Source: Hypoxylon rubiginosum
Taxonomy: Eukaryota; Ascomycota; Sordariomycetes; Xylariales; Hypoxylaceae
Assembly (NCBI GenBank): GCA_902806565.1
Contig: CADCXA010000041.1
Coordinates: 248,001-312,000 of the forward strand
Direction of reading: 5' to 3'
DNA: 64,000 nucleotides
Position numbers and translations under genes: made by a program. This document shows, piece by piece, positions 24,375 to 34,728 of this stretch; positions within the stretch are counted from its first letter, which is position 1, and every line of letters begins with the position of its first letter. The notes below the pieces were generated by a model that saw nothing but the letters and a program-made list of their open reading frames with translations, searched no databases and was not told the origin of the DNA.

Positions 24375-24828
24375 ATAGACGGGGTATATGGAGTGTCTAG
24401 TATTCACAGTGCATTAATAGACGCCAATTCTGTTAAACCGCTTTACGGACTCCAGATACTTCGGTTCTCATTTGATTGGATTGTGGCTTTGCTTCTACAA
24501 CTGAATCCTTTTCTGCATGCGTCTCACTTGATCTTCCAACTCCAACAGGAATCCATATTGAGAATCCATATTAGGGTTCCATCACAAAAGTTCGCCTGGG
24601 GAATTATGAGTACCTATTTAGCAAGTTGCGCGAGCACTTCCGCGGACTAGAACGAGTTATCACAGCTTGATGCTGAATGCAATGATATGAATTCCCTATG
24701 TCCCTAAACGCCAGACCATTCCCCCTAAAACGGGTGCTGATTCTCGAACCGTGGGTATTCCGACCAGACTAGACCCCTAATCGCGAGTTTTCTTTTGCTT
24801 GCTCTCGAGCTTGAGTTGCCGGCATTGT
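24375..24828. other. intergenic between NOB1 and NOP10 (convergent)
   Basis: This holds the two 3' ends. No other gene; I looked at a possible T-arm near 24740 and rejected it. Confidence 0.5.
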
Positions 24829-25137
24829 TTATCGTGCGTTCTCGGCAACCTTGTTCTCTACAGCGAAGATTCTCGTTAGCTTCTATCCAATTATGATATA
24901 CACCTAGGTGCTCTTTCGAGCAGAAGTTGGGCGGGTATAGAGATAGACCAGAAAAAACTTACTCTGCTGGGTAAGCAGCAGTCCGAAGCGCCTCTTCAGG
25001 GTGACTCGCTGCCGCGACCACTTGTCGTCGGGCGAGAAGCGGGCCGGGTGCGCCGACTTGGTGACCTCGCCGTTCAGCACCTTCTTCAGGGTGTAGACGC
25101 GGCTGCCGCTCTCGTCGGTGGTGTACATGAGATGCAT
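24829..25137 (-). CDS. NOP10: NOP10, H/ACA snoRNP subunit
   Basis: Exons on the minus strand: 25137-24963 and 24857-24829, 67 aa. The first exon is almost the whole conserved protein: [11 protein letters not shown], then [25 protein letters not shown] and [10 protein letters not shown] 105-nt intron (GTAAGT; branch GCTAAC; acceptor CTGTAG) leads to a final 29-nt exon that completes the tail and stops. Reading through the donor would instead give an unrelated 77-residue form. Nop10 binds Cbf5 and Gar1/Nhp2 in box H/ACA particles that guide pseudouridylation of rRNA. Confidence 0.95.
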
Positions 25138-25903
25138 CTTGTGTAGCGGTTGCGTGTAGAATTTTTTTTAAGTCGGGAGATTGGGAGATAGGGTCGACGC
25201 TGTTATTATGCGCTCTTGGTCTTTGAATTTTGGGTGCAGCTGTCGTGTGAAAACAACGAAATTCTTTTTTTTCTGACCTTCAATTGATGCGTGGATTAAT
25301 TATGGGTCATGGCTATCGTTATCGGGTAATGTCTTTATCGATAACGTACGAACTGGAGCTGGTGGCAGATCTCGGTGAACTTTACACTCCCTTCCACGAG
25401 TCTAGGCCTCAAGAGTTCAATTTTAAAAGAAGTGTCTGTGAATTCAATGTCTGTTTGTCCTTACCTAGAGATTTATAGCACGAAGGGTGTTGTATTGTAA
25501 AATATTTGCTTCGTCGAGTTATGTCGTCGCAACTATGGAGCGCTACCTAGCGACGAATCCTCCACTGATATACGAGCCATACAGCTGTTAGCCACGATTC
25601 TCTCGCGTTTTATAAGGACGACCTCCCTTCTACGCCAGACTCGCTCATATCTTGCATGAGGATTCTATTTCATGTCATTATCGATATTACTGGCCTTGGT
25701 GAGCTAGCCTAGACAAGCAGGTACTGATACGCGACACCCATGTATTCCTTAGCAACTCGCTATGAACACGAGACGAACTGCCGGGAGGAACAGTCTTGGC
25801 TTCACTAATGAATGTTCCAAGAATATCTGAATCCTACTATACCTACACATTTACCTATATATAACGCCTTGCCCATGCATTTATATACCGCTCGCCCGAC
25901 AAT
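25138..25903. other. intergenic, NOP10 promoter side
   Basis: 766 bp, AT-rich, no gene recognised. It contains the NOP10 5' side and the 3' side of the glycosyltransferase gene. Confidence 0.5.
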
Positions 25904-27154
25904 TCATTCCGCCCATTGCTTCTCCGGTTCCAAACCCCTAACCAAGTTCCCTAGATTCAACCTCGTACTATATACTATGTTTTCTGTAAACCCGACCTCG
26001 CGCATCTCTTCATTCTGTCCTGCCTTGTTGATATCCGAGTCGGCACTGATCTTCCCCTTGGGCCGGTGGTGCACGAACAAGCTCGGCACCACGCTGACAC
26101 ACCGCATGCCGTCGACTCGCATGCGGCAGAGGTCGCTGAGGTGATTGTCGAACGGCTTGTATTGGCCCTCGAGACCCATATGGTGCAGCGCCTTCTGCGC
26201 TCCCGAAGCACTCAAAGCGTAGGCGAAACTACATACATTATCTCCAGGCACATACACGATCCGCGTACGTGGTGGGTACTCTTCCCAACTGAATGACCCG
26301 TTGGCTAGGATATGCGGCGGCAGCGGTACTGTCGGGTCATCAAAGATGAGGACCTTGCGGGGATCGCGCTGCTCCTCTACGACTCTCAAATGCGCGGGCA
26401 GATGTTCGTCAAAGGTCGTGACGCAAGATCCTAACCAGAGCATATCCCAGTCCTGGCCGTACGGACTCGGAGATTCGAGGGATTGGTTTCGATGGAAGTC
26501 CTTCTGAAGCGTGCGTGCCGCCGCTGAGAATTGTTCTAGTTGCGCCTTCACGTGCACATCCCAGTCCATGTCGTCCTCCATAATTAACGCCGACGAAATA
26601 CCATCCTCGACTATGCGCCGCATCGCGTTAACGTGGCCTCGCCAGGACCCTAGGTTGTTGTCCTGCATCGTCTCGCGGTCCCATCCCTAGGTGAATGCGT
26701 CAGCGCATTTATCCGGCCGAAGAAGCGTGGCCGTCGAAATCGGTAGGAGCTTACCAAAGGCAAAGCCTTGTCGGACACGGTTTTCCCAATCACGCCGTCG
26801 ATCCAGCTCAGCTTGAAGCCCGTGAGCGCGGACATCAATGTTAGCGCATCGCGCTTATCTGATCGCTCTGGTAGCCCAATGACGATGACCTTTTCGAACT
26901 ATGAATGCGCACGCAGTTCGTCAGTAAGTAAAACCAAAATATACTATACTAACTACGCCACGAAGACCTACCCCAAGCGTCGCGTTGAAGACGTCCGATT
27001 TGCCATGCTTCTGCGCAGAATATGCCAATCTCGTCGGACTGGACGTCGTCCGCAGCTGACTACGGACGGACCCAGAACTGAGAAATGTGATGACAACGCA
27101 TATGAACACCACCGCGGCGACCACGAGGGTGAAGCTGGGCCGTCCCGCGATCAT
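25904..27154 (-). CDS. GT25-type glycosyltransferase, type II membrane protein
   Basis: Exons on the minus strand: 27154-26972, 26898-26755 and 26686-25904, 369 aa, all joined at phase 0. A short cytosolic start is followed by one membrane anchor (residues 7-26, FTLVVAAVVFICVVITFL), then a lumenal catalytic domain. That domain opens with FNATLG/FEKVIVIGLPERSDKRDA, the entry signature of family 25 (LPS biosynthesis type, PF01755). E146-D147-D148 in LIMEDDMDWD is the probable metal/sugar-nucleotide acidic motif. Likely Golgi or ER galactosyl/glucosyl transferase; acceptor unknown. Introns are 73 and 68 nt. I use the ATG at 27154 rather than a longer non-ATG frame. Confidence 0.88.
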
Positions 27155-28167
27155 GATCACTATTTCACCGGTACACGCGACTGGCTACCTTGGATCAAAT
27201 GCCCGAAGCAATTGTGAGGTTATGACAACATAAATTCCGAAAATTTCTGCTTTCTCAAAAGGAAAGAAGACAAAGGCTTTAGCGCAATTTCCACATTTTG
27301 CCAGCGCGACTCTCGTAAAGGCTAGATCAACCGAGGTTTTGAATACGAATATAAAAAGTGATAAGAAAATGACATCAGCCGCAAAAATAGGACCGGCCGG
27401 TGGGCATGTTGGCTACTTACCTACCAGGTAGGTATAATAGAGCGCTATATTAGATCTTAGGAGATCGTAAATACGGCGAGACCATCACAGCGCCAACGTG
27501 TCAGCGCGTGGACTATCTGACCACTCAGCCCATCGTAGCGAATAGGTAACCAATCAACCCCCGGACTTAGCCGTACGTGCCCAACTAGCGACGCCTGGAT
27601 CGTAGTGGTCGGCTAAGGTAGGCCTAGTGCGGGATGATTAGAGTTTGAGGCGATCCGCTTGAAAAAGGGGTAAGATCATTGTCAATCGCCCTTTTTTCCC
27701 GTTGTTTTCCAGGGGTATACGGTGGTCTCCCACCGGAGCGGTGCCTTTCAATTAACGGCTCGGATCCAGGTTATACAGATGTGTATACGGGAATACCACG
27801 TTACATAATACAATTATAACAAACCGTACTCTTCAAAAACCCCCTCACTCTCACGAGCTTGTAATACTTGAAGTTACTCGATCTTATCCAATAGTGACGT
27901 GTTCTCTCACCTTCCCGAGAAAGGGAAAATGTACCTATCGCTCTAACTGAAAGTAACCCGTAAGCTGACCGAGGCGGGCTCAGCCACAGATTATGTTCTA
28001 CAGAAAAGGACAGTTAAGATACAGCTGTCTTGGCGCTGAGACTCGATGCTGACATGACTTGACATTTATATCCGCGCAGGCGAATCAAAACACGGCGAAA
28101 TAGGTAGCTAGGGCTTTCTCGTTTTTTTGTTTCCCGCCCTTTTTTAAAATAAAAATAAAACCCCGCG
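27155..28167. other. divergent intergenic region, GT25 / SEC11
   Basis: 1.0 kb between divergently transcribed genes, so it should contain two promoters. A perfect 8-bp hairpin TACCTACC-A-GGTAGGTA lies at about 27419-27435. No gene seen. Confidence 0.5.
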
Positions 28168-28774
28168 ATGCGAAACTCACTCCGCCGTCTGCTGCCCGTG
28201 TTACACACGCTCAGCGCCGTATTCATGCTATGGAAGGCATTCTCAGTAGCCACCAACTCGCCATGCCCCGTCCACGTCGTCATATCGGAGTCCATGGCGC
28301 CGGCGTTCCACCGCGGCGACATCATCATCTTGTCCAACCTAGACCGCGAGATCCGCGTGGGGGACATACCCGTCGTCTGGTTCTCGAAAGCGCCCCTGCC
28401 GATGGTCCACAGGGCGATCAAGGTGCTGTGGGGGACGAGGGACGGAGGAGGAGGAGGGCGAGGGGATATCGAGTAAGGCAGGCCTTTCCTTTTTTCGATC
28501 CGACGTAAATGTAATGTATGTATGTATGTACTTCGGTGCTAAGCGATTTGCAAAACCTTACAGGCAGTTGATCCTCACCAAAGGCGACAACAACGAGCTG
28601 GACGACGTCGCGCTGTATCCGGGGGGTCGGACATACGTCTACAGGGACGAGATTATCGGCGTGGTGCGAGGCTACTTGCCTTTCCTGGGTTGGGGCACCA
28701 TACTCCTGAACGAGGTTCCGTACCTGAAGGTTGGACTTGTCGCGGGATTGGCTCTTGTTAGCGCATTTACATAG
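28168..28774 (+). CDS. SEC11: SEC11, signal peptidase complex catalytic subunit
   Basis: Exons 28168-28472 and 28564-28774 give 171 aa, the normal size. A single N-terminal anchor is followed by the S26 peptidase boxes: SESMAPAFHRGD with catalytic Ser42, MVHRAIKV with His81, and TKGDNNELDD with Asp110/Asp116. Sec11-type enzymes use a Ser-His-Asp arrangement rather than Ser-Lys. The C-terminal hydrophobic segment (VGLVAGLALVSAF) is also present. It cleaves signal peptides in the ER membrane. The intron (91 nt, GTAAGG...TTACAG) contains an ATGT tandem run. The first exon has a Gly-rich loop (about 93-99) not typical of the family. Confidence 0.95.
28517..28530. repeat. TATG microsatellite in the SEC11 intron
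   Basis: About three and a half copies of TATG inside the intron. Confidence 0.7.
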
Positions 28775-28886
28775 TGTATGGGAGAGAGGGAGAATAGAAA
28801 AAGAAATCAAATCTGCTTTCTAGACATAAAACAGATCTATGAAATGGTTCTTGCTGTAGGACACTTTGGTTCCCATTGAATAATTG

Positions 28887-29560
28887 TTATGACCTGAAGC
28901 TTGAAACTCCTGCTGAGCCATCTTCCGATATTGCAGACAGCAGTATTCCATATACCTTCGGGTAAACGAGTCGCGGTGTGGCCCATACGAAGAATATCCA
29001 AACCCACCAGAATCCAAGCAGCTTGTTGAAGATGTCCACTCCTCTAGGGCTAACCCCTATTCGCAACATCATGTATGATGGCTTCATTTCGGATGGTTAA
29101 CTCTTGGAAAGGGCCACTTCCAGACATACAGCTACATAGTTACACCAGAAAAATTGAACATCTCTGCCCAGCGCAGAACCACCTATATTCCATTCAACGA
29201 CTGCGTGAGCCAAGCCCGACACAGTGAAAATGAAGAACGCTACGAAGGCCTTCTTGAGATCCTCCGGAACTGATGGGAACAACATGGTGTCCGTAACAGT
29301 GTTGGCCCAAACCCCCGCGGAAGCAAAGCCTGTGCCAGATATGTCCGAGACTGTATGCCTCAGAGGGCTCCTAAACAGCGGGGGCCACTCTTCGGGTTCA
29401 TCGTTGCGAATAACGGCGACGAATATGATGCCTATTATCTTATAGCTGATTTCCAATTGGAATATAGAGTCGAATATCCAGACTGTTGAGATAAAAGCCC
29501 GAATAATTAAGTCGTGAGAGAAAATTGTGCCCCCTAAGCCCCTGAGGGCGATATTTCAAT
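28887..29560 (-). pseudogene. decayed wax-synthase-like (MBOAT-type) O-acyltransferase
   Basis: Read on the minus strand, family landmarks survive in order. A RGLGG-like start lies near 29540, then EEWPPLFRSP at about 29360-29385. VSGLAHAVVEW, with the expected catalytic-type His, is near 29195-29225. The final block is KLLGFWWVWIFFVW (about 29000). The reading frame is broken: after LFRSP the family-like EAYSLGHIWHRLCF is in a different frame and lacks part of the FWGRFWH box. The original frame then resumes at DLKKAFVAFF. An in-frame TAA (29099-29097) precedes the last block, although a 48-nt intron could remove that one. The N-terminal half is absent. Best read as a truncated, frameshifted relic. 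Confidence 0.7.
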
Positions 29561-30235
29561 ATTTGCATTCGCAATAATCATCCTAGCCACGATTTGCGCT
29601 AAGTTTATACTACAGTTTGAGATATTTCTCATCTCGAGCTGTTAAAAGAGAATAGCACCGAGGAGAATATACATGCATTCAACCCAACTCGCCACCCCTT
29701 TCAAGATTCATGATTCCTCCAGTCGCTATCTGATTAGATGATTCTCTAACAAAACTCATTAGAACTAAAAAGCTTATAGCTAGGCTTATTTAATAGATCA
29801 AGCTTACTGCTATGAAATTAGGATTCCCTGTAGGAAAGGTTTTAACAAAGCCGAGTAGGACCCGAGTACGGGTACAAGCTGTCGCCTCCCTACAGCGAGA
29901 TCGATAATGATCTAAAATACAAAATTCGGTTAGAATATTATATGATACCGGAAGTGCTTTGGATCAGATTGCCACCTTGTCATGCTCGCCTTGCCAATTA
30001 ATGCATAGCATCCAAAGGGCAGGGGAGGCGACAGCCAGTGATAACACAGCGGCTGGGAGCCGACTTAGCCCTCTTATATGTACATCCGCTAGAATACACT
30101 ACCACTTGGGTGTGCTGTTAAAGTCTTAGCCACCAAATCATACCTTTTTGGAATCTCTTTCCTCTATACCCTAAGTTGGTCCCTCAACCGAATATCGTAC
30201 ATCTCCATTTTCTCTTTCCCCAGAAGAATTAGCAC
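29561..30235. other. AT-rich intergenic region
   Basis: 675 bp of AT-rich DNA with no open frame of interest. The 3' half should be the promoter of the APH-like gene. Confidence 0.5.
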
Positions 30236-31382
30236 ATGGCGTCCATTACTGAAACATGTACTGAGGTGCTTCCGGCTGTCCCTGGGGATATTACAGCGCG
30301 GTGGCTGGAGTCTAAACTGGGACACAAAATCAGATCAGTATCGCTGTCGCTTACCCGCAGTATATTCGGCACAGCCAGTAAGCTGTTCTTTACCATCGAA
30401 TATGCAGACGAGGTGCCCGACCCGAATTCGCGGCCAACACACATCTGTGTGAAGGGCGTGTTTGACCCGGCCATGGCTAAATCTCAGCCGTGGACTGTGG
30501 ACCTGGCGCAGCGCGAGGCCGACTTCTTTGACAAGCTCGCGCCGCTTATCAAGAACATGGGCTATCCTAAAGGCTGGTGGGGTGGGAGGAGCGACACGCA
30601 AGGTATCGTCATAATGTCGGATCTAGTCTACGAGGGGTGCACATTTCCGCCTGAGGTCACCTCCTACCCTCTCGAGAGGGTGTTGGACGGCGCGGCCCAG
30701 ATAGCTGCTCTGCATGCCCGGTTCTGGGGCAAGAGCCAAGACGATTACCCCTGTAGGTGGAAGCATAGCCGGCCTTATGAATTGAAAGCGAGGAATAACA
30801 GAAGGTTACTGACGTCGCTTATCAGGGATTTCCAACGACTACGACGCGTGCGCGAAGTTCATCATCGAGCCGTGGGACGGCGTCGTGCGGGAGCCCGGGC
30901 GACCCAAGCTTCCCGAGTATCTGATGAACGGCACGCGTGTCAAGAAGGCGCTGAGCAAGTACTTCGCCTCGCGCAACCCCAGGTTCCGCACGCTGGTGCA
31001 CGGCGACGCGCACCTCGGAAACATCTACTTCACGGCCGAGGGGCGCACGTGCTTCCTGGACTGGTCGGCCTTCCACTTCGCCTCGTGCTTCCACGACCTC
31101 GTCTACTTCGTGACCACCACGCAGACCGTCGAGGATCGCCGCGCGCACGAGATGGAAATCCTCGACCACTATCTGGCGACCTTGCACCGCCTGGGCGGAC
31201 CAAAGCTAGACCGCAACGACGAGGAGCTGATGGTTGAGTACAAGCGCTCTTTTATGAACCACAGTGTCTGGTTTACCTGCGGGTATGATCTGCATCCGAA
31301 GGAGCGCGTCGATGCTTTCACCGAGCGTGCCCTGGCCTCTTGGGTCGACCATAAGGTTATCGAAGTCGTCGAGGCTTATTGA
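30236..31382 (+). CDS. APH/CHK-like small-molecule kinase
   Basis: Exons 30236-30752 and 30826-31382 give 357 aa. The 73-nt intron (GTAGGT; branch TTACTGAC; acceptor ATCAG) restores a frame reading YPWISNDYDACAKF. Without it the downstream frame is nonsense. The kinase core is clear: HGDAHLGN with catalytic H231, D233 and N238, followed by the metal-binding FLDWSAF. The N-lobe has the expected GTASKLFF loop and a lysine-containing HICVKG strand. The fold is shared by aminoglycoside phosphotransferases, choline kinases and ecdysteroid-kinase-like proteins; the substrate is unknown. The downstream exon is markedly GC-richer than the first. Confidence 0.88.
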
Positions 31383-31668
31383 AGCCTCCAAGACCAGCGT
31401 GTGATAGGAAATGTTTTCAAAGGATTTATAGTTGTACAATAAGAATTTCAATCGGTGCATAAATTTTACCAACTTTATGCATTCGGCGTAGAATTATGAG
31501 AGCTCCAGTATCACGGACGTCATCGTGGATGTATGCAGTCGATGACGTAGTAGTTGCGCAGAGCCAAAGGAGAAAACAAAATCTCGTGAATTTATTTCAA
31601 TTCTCAATATTCAATTTACTACATCGTAATTTGTCCATTAGTTCTTCCAGCCAACCTCGAGACCAACC

Positions 31669-32174
31669 ATGTATATCCCCTCAGCGCAAAGCGTCCTTAC
31701 CGCAGGCCTGGCTCTCACAGGGAGTCTCACGGAGCGTGAGTCGCCATCCTCCCTCGAACACCACGAGGAATTCTTGCTAATGACCTTGAACCGGTTTAGC
31801 ACGCACCGTATCTGAGGGATCCGTGCTCGACTTTGCCGTCGAAAAGTGCATGGATGGCGACGGCCGTGCGCGGTGTTCGAAGCCGTTCGTAGTCACCAAG
31901 TCGACGTGCTATCAGCTCGAATGGCGCACCGAGGGCGCCTTCACGCACACCACCGCCGAGGTACGCGATGCCGGATCCGGCGAAACGGTCTTTTATCGGG
32001 ATACGAATGGGGACTGGACGCCAGAGAAAGGCGAGGTATGTGATGTCTCATGATAGGAAATGACAGGCGCTGATGAGGTTCCACACGAAATAGCTCGTCT
32101 ACCTCGATTTCAAGCCCAAGGTCCCAGCGACAGGAAATCAGACTGTACACTACGTTGTGAAGACATGCGAATGA
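31669..32174 (+). CDS. small secreted cysteine-containing protein
   Basis: Exons 31669-31735, 31800-32035 and 32094-32174 give 127 aa. The first exon encodes a hydrophobic signal-peptide-like start (MYIPSAQSVLTAGLALTGS). The mature part has four cysteines (KCMDGDG, ARCSKP, STCYQL and the C-terminal KTCE), enough for two disulphides, and looks beta-rich. Introns are 64 and 58 nt with GTGAGT and GTATGT donors, and phases close. I do not recognise a family. Size, secretion signal and cysteines fit an effector-like or cell-surface protein, but no activity can be claimed. It lies between a kinase gene and a decayed WD40 gene. Confidence 0.7.
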
Positions 32175-32839
32175 GGATTTCAACGCTTCTCGGCACCACA
32201 AATTGTACCAATACATGGCTGGAGGAATGGACTAGCATCGACGGCGAAATAGGAGCTATCAAAACGAATACGGGAAACAGATACTGGGCAACTAGGGAAA
32301 TAATTTCGTCAAATGGTGTGGCTACGGTCTAATATCTACCCTTCACCCAAGGGAAAATCCGTTGGATCATGTATTTGACAGGATGTTAAATGTTGCATTT
32401 ATAATCAAAATAATTACAGTTACATGGTTACGACGATTCCATCAAACCTTCAATGTCCACCAGGGTCTGCAACTCATTTAGTTACCTGTCTCGGCCTCCT
32501 AGCTTCCCAAGTCTCTCTTGTCACATACCATAATCATATTCTGTGTGCTAGGCCCCTGCCTCCAGTTACCCATATGGGGGTTCTGCTTGCTAATCCGAAG
32601 TTCCTAGCCCATGATACAACTCAGGCCGAGTCACAGCTGTCTACCGGTAGCGAAGCCAGGGCGACGATGTCAACTTCATTGGATCCATCCTTGTGATACG
32701 GGACATCAATCTGGAGACAAATTCGAAAGTTCTCGGCCTTGCAATATTGAAGCATGACTTCGACCCAAGCAACCTGTGGAAGTACAAGGATGATGCGGAA
32801 CCCGGTCATGAGGTCTTTGAGAATTCCACTTTCCAACTT
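32175..32839. other. intergenic, possible 5' remnant of the WD40 relic
   Basis: 665 bp, no clear gene. The last 150 bp has an open frame running into the decayed WD40 array and may be part of it. Confidence 0.4.
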
Positions 32840-33600
32840 GACTTAAGAGGTAATGGCTTTTCCACGCTAATAGAAACGCTCCAAGGCCACGAGGAAGCGG
32901 TTACCGCAGCCCCGGCCAAGCTTACTAGTATGAAACTGACGTCGGTTCGCGTGACGAAACGAAACGGATCTAGGAGGTCAACATAGGCACGCTAATAAGG
33001 ACACTCGAAGGCTACGAGAAGACAGTTACCTCAGTCGCATTCTCGAATGATCCTACATGGTATTGCGGTCCCATGATTGAGTAGTATGGATGTGGGATGC
33101 TGATATAAGCAAGTTGCTGCGGACACTTAAGCTACAAGGACTCGGCCGCCTCTGTCATGTTCTCGGATGCTTGCAAGCGGGTGGCATCAGGACCGTGCTC
33201 ATGATAAAACGGCACGAATATGGGACGCTGGCACGGACAAGCAAGGGCACACGGAGCTAGTTGCTTTGTGTTATCGGGCGATAGCGCAGAGGTATTCTCG
33301 GTATCACACGATAAAACAATATGGATCTAGGCTGCCAATACCGGGCTACAGACCCTCAAAAGCACAGAGAGTCGGTTACCTCTGTGCGTTCTCAAACGAT
33401 AGCATACGGGTAGCGTCGGGATCGTACAATAAGACAGCCCGGACCTGGGGAACTGAAACAGGCAAGCTACGTCGTACTCTCAAGGGCTATGCGGAGTCGG
33501 CCACCTCGGTAACCTTCTCGCATACCTAGGCAAGGGCATAGGCAGACAATGACGGCGTCATGTGACAAAACGATACGGACCTGGGGCGCACAACCTGCAT
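32840..33600 (+). pseudogene. decayed WD40-repeat array
   Basis: At least five degenerate WD40 units can be read across shifting frames. They are TLQGHEEAVT (about 32880), LIRTLEGYEKTVTSVAFSND (about 32995), DKTARIWDAGTDK (about 33205), SIRVASGSYNKTARTWGTET (about 33400), and LRRTLKGYAESATSVTFS followed by DKTIRTWGA (to about 33590). Stops (for example TAG at 33079 and 33527) and frame changes interrupt them. The high identity of spacing between units is that of the WD40 tails of fungal NACHT-WD40/HET proteins. No NTPase or N-terminal domain is found, so this is a fragment of a once larger gene. Confidence 0.75.
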
Positions 33601-34728
33601 GGGATGTAAATCTTTTTATGCTTCAACATGCACATTATCATGGAGTTCTTCTCGCATCCAATAAGGGATGTTGCGCTGAAACCCAAGGAATTGATCTTTG
33701 TCATTTGGCAACGCCACCCTGCAGAAGTTGGGGTATTGGATTACAAGTACAAGTATCTTCTTGACACGACAAGGACTAATATCAAGCATTTTCTCGATCC
33801 CACGATTCCAAGATATGGCCAAGTAATACCTGAGGTTGCCCATCGCAGCTTGGGCCAAGATTAAGATGCACATCGGATTACAGCAGTGTATCCTAAAGAT
33901 GGATTTCTTATTTTGGGCCTCAATTCCATGTTAGTTCGCCGCCTCGGCCGAGCCATGATCGAGGTCAGATTGGAGCTGAAGTGGCTTTATCCACACAAGG
34001 TCATCTCGTCTTGTACCCGATTATCCGACGTCTATACCAAGGACGGAGAGTATAGAGTGGCCCTTTAAACTAGCGGTCTGAGCAAAAGTCAATCGGCGAC
34101 CAAGGGTTTCAGTTACAGCTACGAGCTATACACGATGGCTTGTACGCATAGTCCAATGTTGTCGTTGCTGGTGATCTATTGGCGGAAATCGCTTCACGCA
34201 CATGGATCGACAAGTACACACACCTAGATCGATTCCAGATATTGACGACAACATATGATAATTGGCTTAGACAGGCTACTCTTGAAGTCAAAAGGCTGTT
34301 GATATGCTGAACAGCAAGTTCTTGCCCAATACCGTAGATGAAACAGTGAGTAAAAATCCGAGTCAAGAGCTTGTTACACCGGCTATTACACCGACTATTA
34401 AGCCACCTCTTGATCAGAAGCAAATAAAAAAAAAGACGAAAGAGGAGATGGTGGAAATGACAAAATGCATAATGACAGAGATGGCGCGGGAATTTGGCTT
34501 ACAGATAAAAGTTGTTATTTCAGAGTGACGAAAACAACTATTTGATTAGTATATAAGGTCTCTTGCTCTCTTAATTTTCAAGAATTAAACATCGTCCTTT
34601 ACTTCTATCAGAAACCAATTACCTACATACCTAGGTGTTTACCTATATAAAATACCTTAATCTACCTAGGTAGTTTATTTATTCGTCAAAGGTTCTTTTA
34701 AATTACCAATCCATAGTCGTTAAACACG
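33601..34728. other. intergenic after the WD40 relic
   Basis: 1.1 kb with short frames only, including a lysine-rich 74-codon frame at 34304-34528 without homology that I recognise. ACCTAGGT motifs occur at about 34629 and 34664. It should include the promoter of the next gene. Confidence 0.45.

Noticed and set aside
23855..24407. Frames opposite and beside the 3' part of NOB1
   Set aside because: They are products of the GC-rich NOB1 coding sequence; the zinc ribbon and basic tail of NOB1 explain the region.
24730..24790. Possible tRNA T-arm (GGTTCGAG on the minus strand)
   Set aside because: No T-stem pairing, no acceptor stem and no D-arm could be formed.
30753..31237. Direct read-through of the first APH-like frame
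   Set aside because: The read-through protein turns into Arg-rich nonsense, while splicing the 73-nt intron restores the kinase motifs.
34304..34528. Lysine-rich 74-codon frame
   Set aside because: Short, AT-driven composition and no motif; near a relic but not linked to it.
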